A DNA stretch of 64,000 nt from Chrysaora quinquecirrha (lineage: Eukaryota > Cnidaria > Scyphozoa > Semaeostomeae > Pelagiidae), in the NCBI GenBank assembly GCA_014526335.1, contig JACTAT010000015.1, positions 2,227,917 through 2,291,916 on the forward strand, read 5' to 3'. The notes beneath the pieces were generated by a model. The model did not search any database. It was not told where the DNA came from and saw only the letters and a list, made by a program, of their open reading frames with translations. The position numbers and the translations under genes are program-made. Positions 47,601 through 54,360 of the stretch are shown in pieces (positions within the stretch are counted from its first letter, which is position 1; every line of letters starts with the position of its first letter).

Positions 47601-49571
47601 TTTTCCGTTACAAGGTGCTGTGAAATCATTACGATACAAGACAAAGGCTGGAGGTAACCATATTAGCACTGCTGTTTTCTAATTTTGTTTATCACGCAAT
47701 GTTTGAGCGTTTGGCCACGTCATCAAACATTACTTGAAAAGCGAAAATAGGTAACATCTTTTGCGCAACGTTTTCGAAAAAATCAGACATTTTTTGCTTG
47801 ATAGAGCAAAAAATGTTTGACGAGTATGTTTGCAAAACATTCCAATGTTTGATAAACAATGTTTGATCGCCTGACCAGGGCCTTAGACTAAACAGAATGA
47901 ATGAGAAATGCTGCTGTTTTCTACTAAATTACTGTACTAGTACTTTCGCTTCTTAGGCTTTATCAGACTTTATCTTCAATATTGCCTAACTGACCAAACG
48001 ACAATGAAAATTCAATTCAGTAAAAGAAAAGAAAATGAACTGTGTGGCAAATGAACCAAGCTTTAATCAGGCTCCTATAATTTTCGCAGACTTCTTTTAT
48101 ATTAAGAGTGCGTTCTTTTAGGACCTTTTTCTGCGTCTTCTTTTTTCTGGAGATTTCAGAGAGATCGTCTCGGGAAATTCGGAGACTTCGAAGGCTCCAA
48201 ACTCTCCTGAATTTAGAGCTGGAAGATTTCACAAAATTGGTAGAAAAATTGCAGAGTCTAGAAACGTATTCAGTGGCCAAAATTATTGAAACAAGAGTCG
48301 TGCACACATACTGGCCATACTCCTCCCCACTCGTGTAGCTGCGAACCTTACTCGATTGACGATGAAAAATGGGCATTACTTGGGTGTGGTATGAGATCCC
48401 AAATTCTTCTAATTGACCTGCCTCTAATCAAAGATAGTGTGAACGCAACTTTGTCAAAGTCAAGAAAAGTGTTCAACCTTCCTCCAGAACAAATTCCAAA
48501 TTGAAGATAAAAGTCCCACCCAAAAGAACGCACCCTAGAGAGCAATCTTTGGGAACGCCTCTAAAAATGGCAGATTGTGTTTTCAAAACTGTCAATATGC
48601 CTTTGTGTACTAGCTGGTTAGCAGAAATACTGAATATATTGCATGCTTCTTCTCTTCACAAGGTACAGTCAGATCACATATAATTGGACAACACAAGAAA
48701 AACCAGCTAAGAAAAAGGGACAATGTAAAGATATTCCTAAAGAAGCATAGAAAATCAAAACGAAGATCAATCGATGGTATGAAGAGATCACGTCTTGTCA
48801 GACGAATGAAAAGAAAGAGGCTAACGAAACAGAAACGAGACCTTTTAAATATTGCACCAATTCACAAAATCAAACAAAGTGTTACAAAGTTGAACATGGC
48901 TAAGAAAGCAAAGGCAACGGCGAAGCAGGGACTGCCGAAATTAGTCACAGAAAAGGCAGACGTGAAGAACTTAGGGCTGAAGGATAACATGGGATTTATT
49001 CAAAATGCGGTGGGAAAGAAACCAGCTGCACTGATTAACCCGAAAGGTAAGCAGAAAATAAGATAACGGTTAGATTCCTATACTATAGGAAAAACGTAGC
49101 CGTTTAATTAAAAGCGTTGCATGGGACCCTTTATGCAAGGATACAGTAGAATTCTTGATTCCATGATTTTTCAATCAATTTCTTATGACAGCCTCAAGCC
49201 ACTAATATGCGCTCCATTTCTGGGTGATTTACTACTATCCCTTTTTTGCCATCGATGATGATGTCATTGTCATTATCATCCTCCTCTCAAAGTCAACGTC
49301 ATCATCACTTCAACAACCACCATCATAATCAAAATAATCAGAATGATTATAATCACCATCATTGGCATTATCATAAAATAATAATCATCACCATCAACAT
49401 CATCATGATCGTCTTCACCATCAACATCATTATCACCATTATCAGCATCATCATCGTCATCATCATCAACAACATCATCATTATCATCATCATCAACATT
49501 ATTATCACCATTATCAACAGCAGCATCATCATCATCATCGTAATCATCAACATCATTATCACCATTATCAG

Positions 49572-49648
<77 letters not shown>

Positions 49649-50956
49649 ACAAAATCATCATCATCATCATGATCATCTTCATGATCAACATCATTATAAC
49701 TATTATCTGCATCATCAACATCATCAACATCATGGCCAAACATCGCACACTCGTCGCTTGATGAAATATTTTAAACGCTTGACAGAAAATGTTTGATTGT
49801 TTGGCTAGGGATTCTGATTAATTTGTTTATATCTTACGGCACTGACAGAGAGACAGTCACTACAACCAGATATGGATAAGGAACATTTGAAGAAACTAGC
49901 AATGGAATTAAAAGACATCTTACATCAACTGCATTTCACGAAGAAAGGACAATATGACATATGGGAAGGAAACCAGCACTCTACAAAACCAGTGGTAACA
50001 AACAGTGTTGGTGGAAATTACGAAATACAGTACGTTAAGGGTAAAGTAACAGACGATGACCTCATGAACAAAAATAACTTTGGCTACCAATCTCCTGACT
50101 CAGAACAATTCCAACAAGACGTCTGGGAGCCTGGATCTAGAGGAGAAGGCTCCATGCTAGGAGGTACAGTAACATAACTCAGCTACTGAAACTAACAATA
50201 ATAATATGTTAAGGTGAATTGGTGAACTGCAAGCAACAGCATTTAAGAATCTAGTGGATTGAGAATCTATAGCCTAAACTTTTCTATTATAATATCAATT
50301 CATAAGAAACAACCATTGTAACTATTGTTTAAGAATCCAGGCTGACTTACAAAATAACAGGTTTTTATAGGTGAATGTGAAATGATGTATTTGGTACCAG
50401 TCGCTAGGATCTCAGTAGTAGGTTAACTAATCGAGACCTCAACCCTGGCTGTGACGCTACCGTGGCTTGGACTTGAATCCCAACCTCAATGAGCTTCTGC
50501 CACCATGAATCAGCTAGATAAGACCACGACACACCATAGACCTTTCGACACTACAGACTTGAATTGTAGATTCTAATACACGGGTCTTTAGCTACCGCAT
50601 CACACAACTCAGCTAGATAAATCCACGACACTACAGACTTTTCGAATTAACAGATAATGTAAACATGTTCTTGTGGGCAGCATCCTTGGAATGCGGTGGT
50701 CCTTGCGAGACGGTGGTCAGAGACGGGCAAGGACTAGTCTTAATACTAATTCACAGAACTAATGACTATTTTCATCATTATAGCACTGATAAACTCAAAA
50801 AGAGGTACACTTGGAAAGATTTCGAAAGCAGCAAAAAGCAAAAAAGATCTCAAGAGAATACCAAAGAGCAAAATCCCACATGCATATAGACAATACAGAC
50901 CAGTGTATAAGAACTGGAATTTAGATGAAGAAATAAGAGTATTAAGTCTGCTGTAA
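35655..50956 (+). CDS. secreted PA14-domain protein with long low-complexity blocks (12 exons, two with frame breaks)
   Basis: Proposed exons are 35655-35733, 37244-37550, 38749-38933, 39420-40910, 41015-41226, 42228-42333, 43939-44259, 45028-45186, 46133-47653, 48663-49046, 49849-50163 and 50784-50956. They sum to 5,253 nt (1,751 codons) and all junction phases agree; most introns are phase 1, as in modular extracellular proteins. In order: a signal peptide ending LATAT, a PA14 domain, a Lys/Glu/Ser-rich acidic block, poly-Gln/Pro, PLEHP-type and EHEHE tracts, VEFLPEGIA, poly-Ser, Ala/Gln segments, poly-Gly, NPMNGL repeats, and two Arg/Lys-rich C-terminal exons. PA14 domains usually bind carbohydrate or mediate adhesion. 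A secreted matrix or adhesive role is inference. Exons 43939-44259 and 46133-47653 contain out-of-frame stretches. The 40911-41014 intron and the last exon are the least certain; without the last splice the protein would stop at 50177. Confidence 0.75.
36370..36610. repeat. tandem repeat, about 45-57-bp units, five copies
   Basis: Units share CTTACAGGAGTTACCCCATC followed by GCAGAGGCAGGTGAGTATACC. The fourth unit is diverged (GGAGAAACTCCACTACTAAG). The repeat opens several frames and gives repeated peptides, but it lies in an intron and has no other coding sign. Confidence 0.8.
36719..37070 (+). mobile_element. tRNA-related SINE (family 3)
   Basis: It opens with GGGCAGCGTGGTGAAATGGT and TAGCTCTTTCACC, the A-box pattern of a tRNA-derived SINE. 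The B-box is decayed. A body of about 250 bp follows, with CAGAGCCACTGAGGACGTAA and CTGGCAGTGATCAACCTC. The 3' end is approximate. Confidence 0.55.
37244..38933 (+). other. PA14 domain, encoded by two exons
   Basis: Exons 37244-37550 and 38749-38933 join in phase 2 to give one PA14 fold. It opens with GVLREIWTGIRG, then DYISSFDTP, a GYFIAPKTGEYKFYSSCDDE core, SIYLEKGRSYYLEAIG, and ends GSDNLSIGVEFPNG. These are the conserved blocks of PA14 beta-barrels found in fibrocystin-like proteins and in microbial adhesins and toxins. The SCDDECE segment puts two cysteines around the Asp-Asp loop that in other PA14 proteins contributes to ligand or calcium binding. A second domain copy was not found. 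Confidence 0.88.
38401..38438. repeat. 10-bp stem hairpin in the PA14 intron
   Basis: GACTCGGCAT at 38401-38410 and its exact complement at 38429-38438 flank an 18-base loop. The motif GACTCGG followed by a C-rich or G-rich run resembles the 5443 hairpin family, so this is probably an element remnant. Confidence 0.5.
38985..39357. mobile_element. small repeat element with AAGCTACTTAAA motifs
   Basis: AAGCTACTTAAA or its complement recurs at least six times between 38985 and 39350 in the intron before the large exon, flanked by AAAGCAGCTTAAAGG on the left and TTTTTAAGCTACTTAAAAAT on the right. I take it as another MITE-like insertion. Confidence 0.5.
39420..41226 (+). other. large low-complexity exon block of the PA14 gene
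   Basis: From 39420 the frame is open for about 1.65 kb. It encodes a basic start, an acidic Ser/Glu/Asp region, VVIPGGKTYQISG, poly-Gln/Pro (about 40172-40250), a Met/Pro/His region with PLEHP repeats, EHEHEAH, PPAPAPKPQK, VEFLPEGIA and poly-Ser. It stops at 41069-41071, but from about 41015 a different frame is clearly coding-like up to a good donor at 41226. A 104-bp intron (40911-41014) with CAG|GTACTA and TTGCAG ends restores the phase. An indel near 41000 is the alternative. Confidence 0.65.
42411..42702. mobile_element. MITE, AAGTTGCTTA family
   Basis: The left end has TTTTTTCAATAAGCAACTGG and the right end CAGTTGCTTATTAAAAAAAA followed by AGTGT, inverted complements of the type seen at 15551 and 23227. 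It lies in an intron of the PA14 gene. The left terminus is degraded. Confidence 0.65.
42703..43938 (+). other. intron of the PA14 gene, nothing else recognised
   Basis: Non-coding, AT-rich; two stretches near 43410-43490 and 43585-43665 look like diverged copies of each other (both with ATTTACC...CTGTAGCC/CTATAACC and CCCCATCC or similar). No gene is seen. Confidence 0.4.
43939..44259 (+). pseudogene. PA14-gene exon with a frame-shifted internal stretch
   Basis: The exon length (321 nt) fits phase 1 entry and exit. The entry frame reads GANFTITANSRNIASGVATG and the exit frame PIGPEAGM, poly-Gly, EFELPGL. Between about 44000 and 44165 the entry frame has three stops. A neighbouring frame instead reads a natural Ser/Thr/Pro-rich sequence (QTIIILPDALRKQVTG, then SSSETKTPSAGEPKSPSQGE). 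Two compensating single-base changes, either real or sequencing errors, would explain this. I cannot decide between allele damage and assembly error. Confidence 0.6.
45753..46024. mobile_element. MITE, CAAACATTG inverted-repeat family
   Basis: It runs from GACCCTTGCCAAACAATCAA on the left to TCATTGTTTTGCCAAGGCCT on the right, with interior CACGTCATAAAACATT and GTGACGTAGCAAAACATT motifs in opposite orientation. It lies in an intron of the PA14 gene, about 110 bp before an exon. Confidence 0.75.
46133..47653 (+). pseudogene. second large exon of the PA14 gene, Met/Asn/Gln-rich, with frame breaks
   Basis: The exon length (1,521 nt) fits phase 1 at both ends. The entry frame encodes APPEHIFMTPPDNTYHGP, an amphipathic region, and five NPMNGL-type hexapeptides (about 46376-46460); it stops at 46714-46716. 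From about 46690 to 47540 the next frame is coding-like (MFFGPHSSPEFSPRTVS and SLFPEDYADIESLRG), interrupted by one TGA at 47093. After about 47540 the original frame resumes with KRRQVKVSFPLQGAVKSLRY and a donor at 47653. The net shift is zero. Homopolymer runs near the breaks suggest sequencing error; real decay is the alternative. Confidence 0.6.
47690..47886. mobile_element. MITE, CAAACATTG family (left end missing)
   Basis: It contains TTTGGCCACGTCATCAAACA near the left and ends AACAATGTTTGATCGCCTGA followed by CCAGGGCC. It matches the right two thirds of the copies at 14063 and 56289 and sits just after a PA14-gene exon. Confidence 0.7.
48108..48504 (+). pseudogene. possible gene fragment in a PA14-gene intron
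   Basis: Two overlapping frames read smoothly: LEDFTKLVEKLQSLETYSVA first, then a shift near 48290, then SIDDEKWALLGCG and ILLIDLPLIKDSVN. The second part resembles one blade of a WD40-type propeller such as those at the end of LRRK-family kinases (G-C-G then I-L-L-I-D-L). The match is short and from memory of the general pattern, so it may be chance. If real it is a broken copy of another gene. Confidence 0.25.
49253..49735. repeat. CAT/ATC trinucleotide microsatellite
   Basis: Nearly 500 bp of (ATC)n with interruptions; the purest core is about 49568-49648. It lies in the intron between the last two basic exon groups of the PA14 gene. It yields long ORFs in all frames (poly-Ile, poly-His, poly-Asp, poly-Met), none meaningful. 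Confidence 0.95.
49772..49811. mobile_element. right-end fragment of the CAAACATTG MITE family
   Basis: CTTGACAGAAAATGTTTGAT followed by TGTTTGGCTAGGG is the right terminus of the family. The rest of the element is absent, possibly replaced by the adjoining CAT microsatellite. Confidence 0.5.
50368..50545 (-). mobile_element. tRNA-derived SINE (family 1), older copy
   Basis: The minus-strand counterpart of the copies at 21668 and 22848: the body CTAGGATCTCAGTAGTAGGT and AACTAATCGAGACCTC is intact, while the B-box is mutated (TTGAATCCC context). It lies in the last proposed intron of the PA14 gene. Confidence 0.65.
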
Positions 50957-52390
50957 TCTTAAGATTTTATGGACAAATACTAAGAGAATTAATAAACAAA
51001 ACAAAATTGCTGTTATACCGCTTCGAGAGATAACAAATACACAACCTCAAGAAACCAAGAAAGAGAGCTCGTCTGAGTACAGTAATTTAATTTGAGTTTG
51101 TTAAAGAGTACAGACTTGTGTAAGGATATCGAGGTAGTTGGAAGCTCTATTAATTGGATGGCTGACGTATCAGCTGGTGACTTTTAGCAGCTAGGTTAGT
51201 ATTACTGATATTCCCCACTGTACTCAAGTGTGACTGGTTTATTTGTTCACTGTAACTAACAATAGTTAAGATAAATACACAAGTAGTATGCCGATAAAAA
51301 CTAAGCAAAGAGATTGCGCAACTCGTTCAAGATAAATACACAAGATAATGTCCCACCAAAGCACTCAAAATGCCTCCCCATATAAATCATAATATCTATC
51401 CACAGAACTGAACATCCCCCAGGGTCTTTGAATGTCAATAGTTCTCGTTATCTCTAGCTGTTTCCAGAACCTAGCATCATTCCATTGCTTACCGGTGTGG
51501 CTACTTTTTAGCTCTCATGCACTTAGTTATGTTTTTTGAAATATCAACGTAAGGACAACCTCTTCATTGGCACAGAGGGTGGTTTCTGCCAGAGTCCCAG
51601 TCTATTTTGAATTGAAACGGGCCCACCAATTAACGTGGTCATCTGAGTCACAGAGAGCAAGGCTTTCACAGCTTTTAATTTGTCCTAGATTGGGTTTGAA
51701 CCCAAACCTTGGTGCAAGTGCTGACCACTACACAAATCTGCCCAAAGTGAGGGTAAACAATTTAGCTTTATTTAACATAACAAGTAAACATTGAAACTCA
51801 CCATCATTATGGTGATATCTGCATCTTTCCATTAATCACAAAGATGACAATAATTTCCACAAACGATATCTTTATGTTAGGAATGACAAAAACCTGAAAA
51901 GAGAAAATTTACATGAGAAAAATTGCAGTAATTTATGCATTTAGAGTAAGGAAAATTTAGAAAAATCATGCATACTTAATTTATCAGTTAATTAAAATTA
52001 ATGACAATGGTTATTATGAAATGACTTAATGAATCTTACAGTATATTTATTATCGACAAAAATTGATCACGAATTTAAACTTAGCATTGTAAATAATATT
52101 ACGACATTATATATGAAATAATGAGTCAAACTTCTTCGTGAAATTTCACTACTGTATGGTATTTCTACATGGTATCGTTCTGATAAAGCACTTACTAAAA
52201 AGATGCACTGACAAAAGGCGCCTAATAAAAGAACAGGCGGATCAGTACATAGTTATCTTAACAGTTCTTATGGCAAAAGTTACGAAAATTGTTAAAACAG
52301 AAAGTAAAGATCTATTGTACAAGTTGAGATCTTATGTAAAGATCTATATGTACTAGGATAGATTTTTCCACAAGTTGCATAAAACAATAG
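50957..52390. other. 3' flank of the PA14 gene and intergenic DNA
   Basis: AATAAA occurs near 50990, shortly after the proposed stop codon, and could end the PA14 transcript. A SINE lies at 51565-51760 and is listed separately. The rest is AT-rich and without a supported gene. Confidence 0.45.
51565..51760 (-). mobile_element. tRNA-derived SINE (family 4)
   Basis: On the minus strand the head reads GGGCAGATTTGTGTAGTGGT, CAGCACTTGCACC and GGTTTGGGTTCAAACCCAA, with a clear A-box (TAGTGGTCAGC) and B-box (GGTTCAAACCC). A body of roughly 120 bp follows. It is distinct from families 1-3. Confidence 0.7.
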
Positions 52391-53170
52391 ATGAGATTCG
52401 AAACTGGCCTTTATGACCAGAGAGCCAACTACGTTTCCACTGAGCTATTGAGCTCAATGAAATCGTTGAGTAACTCTCCAAGTCATACAGCCCAAGGCTC
52501 TCCTCCCGCTTGACTTTCTACTTTGTTGAGCTTTCGTCAGCATCATGAGTATTTATATAAATTTGGGATGAATAGCGAACGCTAGGATTGATTTTTCCAC
52601 AAGTTCGAATCCCATCTATTATGGTATGCCAGTTGTGGTAAAATCTATACTAATGTTCGCCATTCATGACGAATATATACAAATAAGTATGATGCTTAAG
52701 AAGGGCTCAACAAGACCGAAATACAAAAATTCAGACAGGAGGACAACTTTGTGCTGTATGACTTTGAGAGTTACTCAGCGATTTCATGGGTGCTCTATAG
52801 CTCAGTGGAAACGTCGTTGGTTCTCTGGTCATGCAGCCCAGTTCGAATCCTATCTATTGTGGTATGCCACATGTGGAAAAATCTATCCATCTATCCATGC
52901 TTATAGATATTTCGATAAAATGAAGTATTGGTATAACCTTACCTGTGTATCATCCTTTAATGTTTGCAGAATGTTGAATGCCAGAATACGTAGATAAGCA
53001 GGAAACCAAAGACTCAGTGAGCTTGGTGATATTTAAAGACAGACGTGGCCCGCCGGCCGCCTTGTATCGAATCATAGTCTAATCATACAGTATCTATTTA
53101 ATTCTACAATCACGGACAAAATTGATGAGTCAATACTGAAAATGTACCTCCACATACCGTATTGGCTCAC

Positions 53171-53325
53171 TTTGCCCCCCCTTCCCCCAGTTCAATATTG
53201 GTAATTCCGTTTCATTCACCACAGAATTCAGCGACCCATCATGCGGGCAGAACATGTATAAAGAAATCCGTCAGAAAGCAATCAACATTGAATGGGGCAT
53301 GGGGGCAGAGACATTGACCCCCAAT
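53171..53325. repeat. C-rich/G-rich inverted repeat, relative of the 5443 hairpin
   Basis: CCCCCCTTCCCCCAGTTCAA followed by TATTGG on the left and CAACATTGAATGGGGCATGG followed by GGGCAG on the right form an imperfect long-range palindrome of the same design as 5443-5503. Confidence 0.5.
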
Positions 53326-53828
53326 GAATAAGACTGGGTATCTGTCTCAACATATTTTCTCCATGATTGTAGTCCATCTAATCATAGTCTCGAAGATCAG
53401 GTCCATCTATTCAAATCTTCGCTCAATTCAAAGGAGAGAGATATCAAAACGCAATTCTAAAGAATAGTCTTATGTCTTGAGAAGTCTTGAAGCTACGAAA
53501 CTTAAAGATAGCGAAAGAGGGTGGAAACATCTCGGTCATATTTGGTCATACATGAAACTTAATCTGTTTAGCAAATTTGTTGCAGAAAGTTCATTTGGTT
53601 TCTAAATATCTATAAGCAAAAACTGACATTTTTAGGATGTCCTTTATTTTCTCAACTCTGCTTATTCAAAAATAGTATGGAAGGCAATGTCTCAAATAGT
53701 TTCAGTAAATTAAATTTTCAAGTTTTATTTATTTTCTAGGAAAGTATAAAAACCCTTGAAGAATATTTCATTTTAATGAAAGTGCTAAACCCTTATCACC
53801 CCTATCTTAACTGATGGACCAAAGAGCA

Positions 53829-54032
53829 AAGTTCCTCATAAAGTTCCTTAAAAAGTTCCTTAAAGTTCCTTGAAATCCTTCAAGTTTTTTATAGAGCTCC
53901 TAAAAAAATTCCTTCAAGTCTTTTAAAAGTTCCTTGTTTCTTAAAGTTCCCTATAAAGTTCCTTGAAGTTCCATAAAAGTTCCTTAAAGTTCCTTGAAAA
54001 TTCTTATAAGTTTCTTAATTAAAAAAAAGTTC
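53829..54032. repeat. degenerate tandem repeat, AAGTTCCTT units
   Basis: AAGTTCCTT or close variants occur more than a dozen times at spacings of about 9-18 bp. The sequence is non-coding and lies 3' of the importin stop codon (that gene is on the minus strand), so it may be in its 3' UTR. Confidence 0.75.
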
Positions 54033-54360
54033 ATATGGTTTTCGCAAACAGACTGAAATTTAAAGGAAAAACGTGGTTGCTTTACTTAAATTCGATTATT
54101 ATATCATACAGCTTTGGGCAAAGTGAAAAGTTCTATTCAATATTCAAATTCTTAAATCAAACTGTTTATTATCCTTGAACCAAAGTTAACATCGAAAAAA
54201 ATTCCGTCCGTTGCATTTTTGCGAAAAAGCTTGACCCTTTATCTCCAAACTCTGGGAGCTCTCCACAAGTCACAAGAATATCATTGAGTGCTCTTCTCAT
54301 TTAATGAAAATAATTTACTCCTACCAAATCATTGTGTCGATGATGTTATGATGATTATTA

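Noticed and set aside
49246..49761. Long poly-Ile, poly-Asp and poly-Met ORFs
   Set aside because: Frames of a trinucleotide microsatellite without stops; no gene.
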